A DNA stretch of 64,000 nt, from contig CAJUNC010000009.1 of the NCBI GenBank assembly GCA_910587695.1, positions 1 to 64,000 on the forward strand, written 5' to 3'. Below, piece by piece: positions 1 through 7,757 of this stretch. A program made the translations under genes and the position numbers. Origin of the DNA: an uncultured Lactobacillus sp. GTDB lineage: Bacteria > Bacillota > Bacilli > Lactobacillales > Lactobacillaceae. Numbering within the stretch: the stretch's first letter is position 1; every line of letters begins with the position of its first letter. The notes beneath the pieces are model-generated. The model searched no databases. It was not told the origin of the DNA and worked only from the letters and a program-made list of their open reading frames with translations.

Positions 1-134
1 AGCGAATTGACTTCGCAAAATGTTTATTGCTCTTATCACTTAGATAAGAGACCCTACACATTTGCTTATCGAAACTTTGTTCAGTTTTCAAAGATCTACT
101 ACCGATCGATAATCAATAACTTATCGATCACAAC
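1..134 (-). other. rRNA operon leader (5' end, 16S lies outside the window)
   Basis: Read on the minus strand this stretch contains CTTTGAAAACTGAACAAAG (about 75-94), the sequence that in lactobacilli and bacilli precedes 16S and 23S genes (boxA/processing region). It is followed by CAAATGTGTAGGGTC and two short hairpins (arms CTTATC/GATAAG and GCGAA/TTCGC). It lies just downstream of two strong promoters facing off the left edge. I infer that the 16S gene begins within a few tens of bases outside the window. A 16S-23S spacer carries similar sequence, but the tandem promoters favour the operon start. Confidence 0.8.
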
Positions 135-140
135 TACTAT

Positions 141-169
141 ATTGTAGCAAAATCATTTTTATCTGTCAA
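141..169 (-). promoter_or_regulatory. rRNA promoter P2
   Basis: On the minus strand, a perfect -35 TTGACA is followed 17 bases later by TACAAT. It sits just upstream of the rRNA leader and is the proximal member of a tandem pair, as is typical of rrn operons. Confidence 0.85.
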
Positions 170-231
170 CCACTTTTTTGAATTTATTTTGAATAAAAAT
201 TCAAAATTTTCAATCAAGCGACGACTTTTAT

Positions 232-260
232 ATCTTATCAAAAACAACTTTTGATGTCAA
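232..260 (-). promoter_or_regulatory. rRNA promoter P1
   Basis: Minus strand TTGACA, 17-base spacer, TAAGAT, 91 bases upstream of the equivalent P2 positions. The P1/P2 arrangement supports an rRNA operon reading leftward out of the window. Confidence 0.75.
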
Positions 261-359
261 CAGATAAATTTAATTTTTTTATTTCACTCAAGCAGATCAG
301 TTATCCGCTCAAGCAACGATATTAACTATACAGGTATTTCAAGCGAGCGTCAATACTTT

Positions 360-388
360 TTGTAAAAAAAATCAATATTTTTTTACAA
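360..388. repeat. AT-rich perfect inverted repeat
   Basis: TTGTAAAAAAA and its exact complement TTTTTTTACAA flank a 7-base loop, in the gap between the rRNA promoters and manO. It could be a weak terminator or a protein-binding site. The rest of 261-440 shows nothing else I can name. Confidence 0.5.
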
Positions 389-440
389 CCGAATTTTTAT
401 AATCTTTAATGCAAAAATATACGCATTGCAACTGCAATTA

Positions 441-472
441 AAAAGACGATCTAAAACAGCAGATCGTCTTTT
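441..472 (-). terminator. bidirectional intrinsic terminator after manO
   Basis: Twelve-base arms AAAAGACGATCT/AGATCGTCTTTT around an 8-base loop, with A and T runs on both sides. It closes the mannose PTS transcript and insulates the rRNA promoters. Confidence 0.85.
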
Positions 473-480
473 TCTATAAC

Positions 481-861
481 TTATTTATTATCCTTTTTGA
501 ATAGTTGTTTCAAATTGCGCCGTAAAACTTGGAAAAAAGTCAACGAGCGGACCATGTTCTGGGGAGCAACGTACTTTTGCATCGCTCTTAATAACTTCTT
601 TGAATCTTTAGCTGCAAATGAAAAAGTCCCATCTTTTTTGGTTTTGATCGCAAATCGGGGGATAAAACGACCCCTAAACATAACTGAGGCGATCACCTTA
701 TCGACCTCATCCCAAGGTATTTGGATATATTTGTTCACGTCTCGTTCATTAAAGAATTCAAACCCCTTATTTCCGATCATAATCTTTCCATAATCAGTCA
801 ATCCCATATAGGAAGTACCGGCCATCACTAGATCGACTTTAGAATTAATTGATTGCACCAT
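481..861 (-). CDS. manO: DUF956 family protein (ManO)
   Basis: A 126-residue DUF956 protein, a small cytosolic family found almost only at the 3' end of mannose PTS operons in Lactobacillales and Listeria, where it has been called ManO. The N-terminal half (GTSYMGLTDYGKIMIGNKGF) is the recognisable block. It is the last gene of the man cluster, 95 bases after manN and separated from it by a hairpin, so it is probably made at lower level. Its biochemical role is unknown; a link to PTS regulation rests on context only. Confidence 0.85.
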   Translation of the reverse strand: MVQSINSKVDLVMAGTSYMGLTDYGKIMIGNKGFEFFNERDVNKYIQIPWDEVDKVIASVMFRGRFIPRFAIKTKKDGTFSFAAKDSKKLLRAMQKYVAPQNMVRSLTFFQVLRRNLKQLFKKDNK

Positions 862-907
862 TTACATTTCCCTCGATTACTTATCAAATTTAGTCTCAGT
901 ATAGCAC

Positions 908-944
908 AAAACGGCCTCATTTCATTTACATGAAACAAGACCGT
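908..944 (-). terminator. hairpin between manN and manO
   Basis: Minus-strand imperfect stem (GACGG...TTTCAT pairing with ATGAAA...CCGT) ending in TTTT. It probably lets only part of the manLMN transcript continue into manO. Confidence 0.55.
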
Positions 945-956
945 CTTAGCAGTCGC

Positions 957-1877
957 TTAAAGTAAACCGACCACGTGGCCTAAAATACCTACGATAAAGA
1001 TCGCAATGATAATGATAATTGGAGAAACTTTCTTCTTCAAAAGCCACATACATAAGAATGTCAACAAGAGTGCTGCCAATCCTGGGATCAATGAATTCAA
1101 GTTGTCTTGTAGTGTCGTTACCTTTTCAGATGTCAAGGATAGACCTTTACCATTGTTATATTGGATCAAAGCTTCCTTGATACCCTCTGCACCCTTAGGC
1201 AACTTGTCCCATTGGATATAGGCACCGTCTTGCAGTTTGACCGTCGAAACTGTTGGCTTGAAGGTAATATTTACCCACCGTTCGATCAAACCACCTAAGA
1301 CGAACATACCCATAATAGAAGCTAAACTTGTAACATATTGCAACATACCACCAGACATATCGTCTGTGATCTTAGAACCAGCCTTGTAGCCAAATTCTTG
1401 TGTATACCACATAAATGCCCAACGAATGATGTTCCAAGCTACAAAGAAGATGATCGGTCCTAAGATGTTACCACCTAAAGCAAGGGAAGCACCCAAAGCA
1501 CCTAACATCGGACGTAAAGTAAACCAAAAGACTGGGTCACCAACACCAGCTAAAGGTCCCATCATACCAACTTTCACACCTTGGATCGCTGCATCATCAA
1601 CTTCGGTCCCGTTAGCGCGGTCTTCTTCCAAAGCAAGTGTTACCCCTAAAATAGGTGAAGCAACATATGGGTGTGTATTAAAGAATTCCAAGTGACGCTT
1701 CAATGCGGCAGCACGGTCTTCTTTAGTTTTATATAATTTCTTGATAGCTGGGATCATTGAGAAGCACCAACCACCATTTTGCATACGTTCGTAGTTCCAA
1801 GAACCTTGAAGGAAAGTCGAACGCCATGCAACAGCTAAACGATCTTTTTTACTTAATTTAACTCTGCTTTCAGCCAT
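957..1877 (-). CDS. manN: mannose-family PTS, membrane component IID
   Basis: IID subunit of the mannose/glucose phosphotransferase permease, which forms the membrane complex with IIC. The start is set at MAESRV because AGGAGG lies 9 bases upstream of that ATG; the longer reading (9 more residues) has no site. The product is 306 residues and full length, with conserved family blocks such as GPLAGVGDPVFW and a C-terminal membrane anchor (residues about 280-300). In lactobacilli and Listeria, ManM/ManN is also the docking target of class IIa bacteriocins (family knowledge). It is third in the operon manLMN. Confidence 0.95.
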   Translation of the reverse strand: MAESRVKLSKKDRLAVAWRSTFLQGSWNYERMQNGGWCFSMIPAIKKLYKTKEDRAAALKRHLEFFNTHPYVASPILGVTLALEEDRANGTEVDDAAIQGVKVGMMGPLAGVGDPVFWFTLRPMLGALGASLALGGNILGPIIFFVAWNIIRWAFMWYTQEFGYKAGSKITDDMSGGMLQYVTSLASIMGMFVLGGLIERWVNITFKPTVSTVKLQDGAYIQWDKLPKGAEGIKEALIQYNNGKGLSLTSEKVTTLQDNLNSLIPGLAALLLTFLCMWLLKKKVSPIIIIIAIFIVGILGHVVGLL

Positions 1878-1890
1878 GGTATCTTTCCTC

Positions 1891-2700
1891 CTATTCGTAA
1901 TCATTTAAAATATCGCCAAGTGGGTCACCTGTATTACTTGAACCGCCGTTATTACCACCGTTACCAGCGTTCTTCTTAAGTTCAAGATAGATAAGACCAA
2001 AGGATACACCTAAAGCACCTAAAGCGATCAATGTTAGATCAGAAACAGCAGCGATCACAAAACCGATCGCAAAGAATGGCCAAACTTCGCGTGTTGCCAT
2101 CATGTTGATAACCATTGCATAACCAACGGCAACGACCATCCCACCACCGATCGTCATACCTTCATTCAACCAAGCAGGCATTGATTCCAAGAACCCACGC
2201 ACTGCAGATGAAGGAATAACTAACAAAGCAGCAGCAGGAATAGCGATACGAAGACCTTGCATAACTATCCCGATGATCTGCCACATTTCGATCTTACGGA
2301 AATTGCCTTCTTCAGCAGCAGCATCCATGAAGTGCACGATCGGAACAGCGATCGTACGTGCTAACATTGTTAAGAACAAACCAGCAACAGCTAATGGGAT
2401 AGCGATCGCGATCGCAGGACCCACACCTTTAACACCTTGGCCACCTTGGACCAAAATAATAGCTGAGGCAACAGCGGCTAAAGCAGCATCAGGTGCAACC
2501 GCAGCCCCGATATTAGCCCAACCTAAAGCGATCATTTGTAATGAACCGCCTAAAATAATTCCGGCTTCTAAATTACCGGTCACTAAACCGATCAAAGTAC
2601 ATGCTACCAATGGTTGGTGGAATTGGAATTCATCCAAGATACCACCCATACCAGCAAGAAAGGCAACAAGAACTACTAAAATCATTGATATAGCAGACAT
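1891..2700 (-). CDS. manM: mannose-family PTS, membrane component IIC
   Basis: IIC subunit, 269 residues, with several hydrophobic segments and the glycine/alanine-rich signatures of the family (GNLEAGIILGGSLQMIALGW near residues 42-61). It carries the sugar path together with IID. It ends in a Gly/Asn-rich cytosolic tail (NGGNNGGSSNTGDPLGDIL). It lies 13 bases upstream of manN and 39 bases downstream of manL, so the three are cotranscribed. An AGGAGG-like site precedes the ATG. Confidence 0.95.
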   Translation of the reverse strand: MSAISMILVVLVAFLAGMGGILDEFQFHQPLVACTLIGLVTGNLEAGIILGGSLQMIALGWANIGAAVAPDAALAAVASAIILVQGGQGVKGVGPAIAIAIPLAVAGLFLTMLARTIAVPIVHFMDAAAEEGNFRKIEMWQIIGIVMQGLRIAIPAAALLVIPSSAVRGFLESMPAWLNEGMTIGGGMVVAVGYAMVINMMATREVWPFFAIGFVIAAVSDLTLIALGALGVSFGLIYLELKKNAGNGGNNGGSSNTGDPLGDILNDYE

Positions 2701-2739
2701 GTTATAATCCTCCTAATTCGTATTGTATTTCCAAGTTAT

Positions 2740-3729
2740 CTACATCTTCAATTCTTGACGTGCTTTGTCTAAGATCGAATCCATGTTTTCTGGTGAATCA
2801 CTTGGAACTTTGCGGACGTCAAATTTAACGCCGTCTTTCTTCAATTTTTCGAATGTTTCAACGTCATCTTTATCCAAAGACAAAACTTTGTTAACGGCAA
2901 CTTTGCCGACTGAGTGTGCCATCGAACCAACATTTAAGGTATCGATGTCAACACCACCTTCGATCGCTCTGAGCGCATCTTGTGGAGTTTCAAACAAGAT
3001 CAATGCCTTTGTATCGCCAAAACGAGGATCTTTTGCTACTTCGATCATCTTTTCGATCGGCACAACATTTGCATGTACTCCAGGAGGAGCTGCCTCAATG
3101 ATCATGTTCTTACGCAATTTATCATGCGCAACGTTGTCAGAAACAACGATGATCCGATCAGGGTTTGTCGACTTAGTCCATGACGTTGCAACTTGTCCGT
3201 GCAATAGACGTGAATCGATCCGTGCTAAAACATATTTGATCTTCCCATCACCTAAAACTGTACCTGGTGGGATCGCCCCTGTAGGTTGAGCCTTAGCTGT
3301 GTTATCAGCACTAGCTTCTTTTTTAGGTTCAAGAGATTCTGGTTTTACTCTGACACCATCTTTGCCCGCATTGACTAAATGAGCTGCGATCTCTTGAGCT
3401 TTTTCCATGGAGAATCGAGATGCATAAGCTTCGATCACCATTGGCAAGTTCATCCCAGCCACGATCGCCCATTTGTCTTTGTGTTGTTCAACCAAATTAT
3501 TAGCTTGGTTGAAAGGTGTACCGCCCCAAAGATCGACTAAGAATAATACTTCTTCTGGGTCATCAAATGATTTGATGGCTTCTTCCATCTTAGCTCTGAT
3601 ATCATCAGGACCTTCGCTTGGCATTAAGGTAACATGAGCTACATTTTCTTGTTGGCCAAAGATCATTTCACCAGATTGGAAAATGCCGTCTGCAAAACTA
3701 CCATGACTTGCTAAAATAATACCAACCAT
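2740..3729 (-). CDS. manL: mannose-family PTS, cytosolic component IIAB
   Basis: A 329-residue fusion. IIA occupies residues 1-130 with phosphorylatable His9 in LASHGSF. A Lys/Glu/Ala/Pro-rich hinge follows (about 131-160), then IIB (165-329) with phosphorylatable His177 in RLLHGQVATSW. It takes phosphate from HPr via IIA to IIB and then to mannose, glucose or related sugars entering through ManM/ManN. First gene of the classical manLMN trio; AGGAGGCG precedes the start. Both histidines are present, so the protein should be active. Confidence 0.95.
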   Translation of the reverse strand: MVGIILASHGSFADGIFQSGEMIFGQQENVAHVTLMPSEGPDDIRAKMEEAIKSFDDPEEVLFLVDLWGGTPFNQANNLVEQHKDKWAIVAGMNLPMVIEAYASRFSMEKAQEIAAHLVNAGKDGVRVKPESLEPKKEASADNTAKAQPTGAIPPGTVLGDGKIKYVLARIDSRLLHGQVATSWTKSTNPDRIIVVSDNVAHDKLRKNMIIEAAPPGVHANVVPIEKMIEVAKDPRFGDTKALILFETPQDALRAIEGGVDIDTLNVGSMAHSVGKVAVNKVLSLDKDDVETFEKLKKDGVKFDVRKVPSDSPENMDSILDKARQELKM

Positions 3730-3775
3730 TATTACGCCTCCTATAATATTTTCAAAACTTAACTCAAAACATTTA

Positions 3776-4288
3776 CTAATTATGATCTATCTCATCTTTG
3801 ATCAGACCTTTGTCACAAAGTAACTTCCACAGATCACGTTTAGGATCACTTGAAACTTTGCGATAATCAAGCTCGATCCCACGTCGTCTGATCCAAGCTA
3901 ATGCTAAAACATCTTGCTCATTGACGGCGATCGTTTCGGTGATCATCTTGCGTGTCACATCAAAACTAAGTGAACCCAGATTGACGCTTGTTGTATCCAA
4001 CCCACCAGCGATCAAACGCATCGCATCTAACGGAGTCTCGACAAGCACCAAAACTTTATAATGATCAAAGCGCTCGTCTCTACACAATCGTAACATCTTA
4101 GAAACGGTAAGTACGTGAACTTTGATCCCTGGTGGCGCTACTTGCATCAAAAGCGTCTTTCTGATATTATCGCCAGCCGCTTGATCACAAACCACCAAGA
4201 TCCGCTCGATCCCAGTATTTTTAGCCCAATCTGTTGCGACCTGTCCATGGAGCAAACGCGAATCGATCCGCAATAACTTTACATCCAT
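3776..4288 (-). CDS. single-domain mannose-family PTS IIB
   Basis: A 170-residue stand-alone IIB with active-site His14 in SRLLHGQVATDW, about as diverged from the IIB half of ManL as family members usually are. Its ATG overlaps the end of the preceding IIA gene by 10 bases, implying translational coupling. No separate IIC/IID partners follow, since the next genes are manLMN. Listeria has a comparable extra set near its ManR-controlled genes (mpo), where these proteins help tell the regulator about sugar supply. I infer a sensing or auxiliary role, but it could also phosphorylate sugar through ManMN. Confidence 0.88.
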   Translation of the reverse strand: MDVKLLRIDSRLLHGQVATDWAKNTGIERILVVCDQAAGDNIRKTLLMQVAPPGIKVHVLTVSKMLRLCRDERFDHYKVLVLVETPLDAMRLIAGGLDTTSVNLGSLSFDVTRKMITETIAVNEQDVLALAWIRRRGIELDYRKVSSDPKRDLWKLLCDKGLIKDEIDHN

Positions 4289-4695
4289 GGCATCATCCCT
4301 AGATCCTTGACTGAACCGATACCTTGACGACCAACACTTATCAGTTTCTCGACTAATTCGCCTAAACTGAGCTCTTCAGTCCGCAAAGTGCAAGCCTCCA
4401 AAAGCATCGCCAAATTGACTCCGCCGACTGCCGCAAAGCGTTTTGGATCACGTTCAACGAAGCTTCGCGTTGCTGATAAAGGATTGCCACCATAGAGGTC
4501 ACATAAAAACAAGACACGATCAGTTGTAGCAAATTGCTGTAAGCTAGTTTCATATTTATCTTCCAAAGTAGCTAAGTCTTCCGCTGGCTCAAAGGTCACC
4601 GCAATGACTTTTTCTTGTCGCCCTAAAATTAAATAAGAAGATCTGATAAGTTCTTGCGCTAGATCGCCATGACTGGCAACGATCAAACCTAACAT
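4279..4695 (-). CDS. single-domain mannose-family PTS IIA
   Basis: A 138-residue IIA with His9 in VASHGDL and the FLCDLYGGNP block typical of the fold. It is the first gene behind the sigma-54 promoter and overlaps the IIB gene. Its natural partner is the adjacent single-domain IIB. The pair has no membrane components of its own, which points either to feeding the ManMN permease or to phosphorylating the EIIA-like/PRD regulator LevR. Both active histidines are kept. Confidence 0.88.
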   Translation of the reverse strand: MLGLIVASHGDLAQELIRSSYLILGRQEKVIAVTFEPAEDLATLEDKYETSLQQFATTDRVLFLCDLYGGNPLSATRSFVERDPKRFAAVGGVNLAMLLEACTLRTEELSLGELVEKLISVGRQGIGSVKDLGMMPWM

Positions 4696-4738
4696 CTACT
4701 CATCTCCTTCGAAAAATAATTCCTTACACCTTATATAT

Positions 4739-4754
4739 AGCAAATACCGTGCCA
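4739..4754 (-). promoter_or_regulatory. sigma-54 (-24/-12) promoter of the mannose PTS operon
   Basis: Minus strand TTGGCACGGTATTTGCT contains TGGCAC, 5 bases, TTGCT, which matches the RpoN consensus TGGCAC-N5-TTGCW. It lies 44 bases upstream of the first IIA codon. The only enhancer-binding protein nearby is the LevR-type activator encoded directly upstream, so the two very probably work together. Confidence 0.9.
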
Positions 4755-4760
4755 ACTTTT

Positions 4761-4847
4761 GTGTATCACGCTAGAACCCCTAATAAATAAAGCAAAAAAA
4801 TTTCATATAAAAATAGTGATACACTTTGTTTTGTGTATCACTATTTT
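4761..4847 (-). promoter_or_regulatory. GTGATACAC repeats: candidate LevR enhancer site, also levR terminator
   Basis: A half-site GTGTATCAC at 4761-4769 and a long inverted repeat at 4810-4847 (15-base arms containing AGTGATACAC, 8-base loop) lie about 8-95 bases upstream of the -24 box, the usual range for enhancer sites. The same motif recurs upstream of levR (7649-7669). The long repeat sits directly after the levR stop and also reads as an intrinsic terminator with a later T run. Binding by LevR is inference. Confidence 0.55.
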
Positions 4848-4852
4848 GTGTA

Positions 4853-7615
4853 TTAGCTTTCGACCATTTCTGTATCGACTAATTTGGCAATATAATACGC
4901 TTCAGCTGGTGGAAATTTTAAATTAAGTTTAGCTTCTAAGTATTCATCTGCTAATTTCAGTGTCTTTGGCCAGTCACTTTGTTCAAATTCAATAGCTTGT
5001 TCGTCGCTCAACGTTACCGGAGACGATAATAAGACCCGCTCGATCGCACCTCCAAGATGCATGATCAAAGCCAAGCGTCTAGTATCCGTTAATTTTAGGT
5101 GTCGTTCTTTAGCTAACAGATCACAGTACTGCCAAAGTACACCGATAACTTTTTTAGGATTGATAAATGTATAATATTGTTCCAAATAATTAGCCGCAGC
5201 CACTTGATCGACTTTAGGTGCCGGCGTTTTAGATTCAACATACCAGGTCTGACTATTTTCTAAATGCTCGATCAATTGGCGTTTACCACGGTCACCTTGA
5301 AAGAGCTCTTCTAATGAGATATACGGTACCCCTAGGTTAGGGTCAGCGATCCCAGTCGTGGCGATGATGCGATACTCTTTATTTAATTCACTTATCTTAT
5401 CGTTCATCCCGACGACTGACATCGTTAAGACCGAAACATCGTCGATAAGTTGATCAGCCAAGATCTCATCCAGCATTTGTTTGATCTTTTCAGCCGTCCC
5501 TTTACCTGTCGAACACAGCGCCAAGATCGCTCGTTGCCTAACATCTTCTAGCTTACCTTGCGTAGGCTCTTCTTTACGAGAATACCCGTTAAATTCATTT
5601 AACTCGTGATAGACCAACTCAAGATCACTATCGATCAAAGCTGTTTTTCTAGCAGCCTCTAAGACCATGGCGGTAGTCACCATATCGATCGTTTTGACCT
5701 TGATATCAGTCTCTTCTGTGATCTTGGCACTAAACGTACTGAGCGAGCCCATGTCGACTAATAACAAGACTCCATTGCCACGATCGACTTGTTTGACCTT
5801 AGCGATGATCTCATTTAATGCCACAGTCGGACTCATCTCAAGCGACATATCAAACGCTGCTAAATTATCGACATTCAACAACTCTGTTACTACCTGGACC
5901 ATCGAAGAAGCTGTATGATTACCATGCGCCGCAACGACGACCCCGACTTTTCCATGTTTAGGCACAGAATTCAACGAGATCAAAAGCACGGCTAGATAGT
6001 ACACTTCTGAGGCTGGTACGATAAAATCATAGTGGTCTTCTAACATTGCTTTGATCTTCTCAGCTAGCTTTAGGTCAGCCGGATAGTCTTTGACCATTGC
6101 CACCAGATCATCTGAGACTTCACGCATCGGACGCCCCGATTGGACACGTTTGATAAATGAACTCAGATGTAGACTCATCGCATAGATAAAGTTTTCACCG
6201 ACATGATAGCCACAATCTTTTTTTAGCATCTGCATGATATCTTTAGTCAACTGCAGTGTATCTTGATCGACTAATTCATTTAAGTTCTTTTCGGTCCGCA
6301 ATATCTTATTATCGCGGTAAAATGACTTCAAGTGGACATTGATATCTGTCATGATGAAGTTATTGATCGCACCTTGTTCTAGGCCCTCTTCCTTTAACAA
6401 CGCAGCTTTATTGCCGATGATCTCATAGAGATTATAAGGTAGCTCATAACGATCACTTTCATTGATGCTTTCCGCTGCTCCATCGGGTTGGATCAATAAG
6501 ACTGGCTCCAATAACTGCGATAATTTGCCTAAGCGAACACGATCACTTGCCAAATGTGACATCCCATCCTTGATGTTTTGGGGAAGCTGCTCAAATTTTA
6601 GATTGATCTGCTCGGCTTGATCGACACTGTTCAAAAATCCCTGTGCACAGACTAGCTGGATATTTGATTTCAATTGACCCACATTACCAAATGTGACACT
6701 ACCTAACAAAGCTTTCACAACATCTTCGGTCACTGTGATATTTTTTTGTGTTCGGTTAGCTTCTAATGTCAACAAACGCTTCAAGAGCGCAAGTTGCTCT
6801 CTCACACTGCGCGCTTCAAATTGGGGCATCTGGATCGTGATCGGGATCCGTCGCACAAAGGTCTTTAGTAGCGAACTTTCAGGATCTTCCGTCGTAGCAC
6901 AGATCAAACGAACATCAGCGTGGTGGACCTTAGTGATCTCACCAAGCTTACTGTATGTCCCGTGATCCATAAAATAAAAGATCATCTCTTGGCCTTCTGG
7001 AGGCAAACGATGGACTTCATCTAAAAATAAGATCCCACCGTCGGCCTTTTGGATCAGGCCATCACGATCTTCTTGCGCACCAGTAAATGCCCCTTTGACA
7101 TATCCAAATAAATGTGACATCAGTAATTGCGGATTATGAGCATAGTCAGCACAGTTGAAAGTCACAAAATTTTTATTTTTGACCATCGCCTGATCGACTG
7201 CAAATTGATGCATCGCATTAGCAAAATAGGTCTTCCCTGATCCCGTGGGTCCGGTGATCAAAACATTTAATCCGTGAGGCGGATATAAGATCGCAGCCTT
7301 AGCTTGCTCGATCTGTGTCTTTAAGCTATCTTTTTGTCCGATCATTGTATCAAAAATCCTTGAGTTATGCGCTGGTTTAGTAGGATCAGGTCTTTTTGAT
7401 ACAGTTTCTACGATCACTGTATCAGTTTCAGCCGTTAAACTTTGATACTTTACCGGTCGTCCAGCGATTTTGCTCAATTGCCCTGCTCGGACCAACACAT
7501 TGAGTTCTTTACTGACATTATTGCGCAAGATCCCTAGATCATCAGCGATCTCTTTTGTCGTAACCGCTTTATTTTTAGTTTGGACATAAGTTAAGATCTT
7601 CTCTTTTCGTGTCAT
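4853..7615 (-). CDS. levR: LevR/ManR-type sigma-54-dependent PTS operon activator
   Basis: A 920-residue transcription activator with the full LevR architecture: N-terminal winged HTH (1-60), AAA+ domain (about 90-330) with Walker A GPTGSGKT at 122-129 and the sigma-54 contact loop GAFTGA at 175-180, PRD1 (about 450-570), EIIA-Man-like domain (VVVAAHGNHTAS, about 573-690), EIIB-Gat-like domain with Cys in LALCSTGKGTAE (about 715-800), and PRD2 (about 825-920). Family members are switched by HPr and EII phosphorylation of histidines in the PRD/EIIA domains. It is transcribed toward the mannose PTS operon, whose sigma-54 promoter it should activate. The sigma factor gene itself is not in the window. 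Confidence 0.95.
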   Translation of the reverse strand: MTRKEKILTYVQTKNKAVTTKEIADDLGILRNNVSKELNVLVRAGQLSKIAGRPVKYQSLTAETDTVIVETVSKRPDPTKPAHNSRIFDTMIGQKDSLKTQIEQAKAAILYPPHGLNVLITGPTGSGKTYFANAMHQFAVDQAMVKNKNFVTFNCADYAHNPQLLMSHLFGYVKGAFTGAQEDRDGLIQKADGGILFLDEVHRLPPEGQEMIFYFMDHGTYSKLGEITKVHHADVRLICATTEDPESSLLKTFVRRIPITIQMPQFEARSVREQLALLKRLLTLEANRTQKNITVTEDVVKALLGSVTFGNVGQLKSNIQLVCAQGFLNSVDQAEQINLKFEQLPQNIKDGMSHLASDRVRLGKLSQLLEPVLLIQPDGAAESINESDRYELPYNLYEIIGNKAALLKEEGLEQGAINNFIMTDINVHLKSFYRDNKILRTEKNLNELVDQDTLQLTKDIMQMLKKDCGYHVGENFIYAMSLHLSSFIKRVQSGRPMREVSDDLVAMVKDYPADLKLAEKIKAMLEDHYDFIVPASEVYYLAVLLISLNSVPKHGKVGVVVAAHGNHTASSMVQVVTELLNVDNLAAFDMSLEMSPTVALNEIIAKVKQVDRGNGVLLLVDMGSLSTFSAKITEETDIKVKTIDMVTTAMVLEAARKTALIDSDLELVYHELNEFNGYSRKEEPTQGKLEDVRQRAILALCSTGKGTAEKIKQMLDEILADQLIDDVSVLTMSVVGMNDKISELNKEYRIIATTGIADPNLGVPYISLEELFQGDRGKRQLIEHLENSQTWYVESKTPAPKVDQVAAANYLEQYYTFINPKKVIGVLWQYCDLLAKERHLKLTDTRRLALIMHLGGAIERVLLSSPVTLSDEQAIEFEQSDWPKTLKLADEYLEAKLNLKFPPAEAYYIAKLVDTEMVES

Positions 7616-7648
7616 AAAATCCCATTCCTTTTGATCATTATGCTATTA

Positions 7649-7669
7649 GTGTATCACTTCTGTATCAAC
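7649..7669 (-). promoter_or_regulatory. GTGATACAC-like sites upstream of levR
   Basis: GTGTATCAC (7649-7657) and TGTATCAAC (7662-7669) lie 33-55 bases before the levR start, in the same sequence family as the repeats at 4761-4847. They may allow autoregulation. I do not see an unambiguous -10/-35 pair here. Confidence 0.4.
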
Positions 7670-7757
7670 CAAGGCAAAGAATTGCAACTGCTAGCCCTTG
7701 AGCTGTTTTTTGGTTAAAATTGAGATAAATCTACTATAAGGATAAGAAGGTCTTGTG

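Noticed and set aside
497..793. Plus-strand reading frames opposite manO and in other genes
   Set aside because: Shadows of strong minus-strand genes with no ribosome site, no family resemblance and biased composition.
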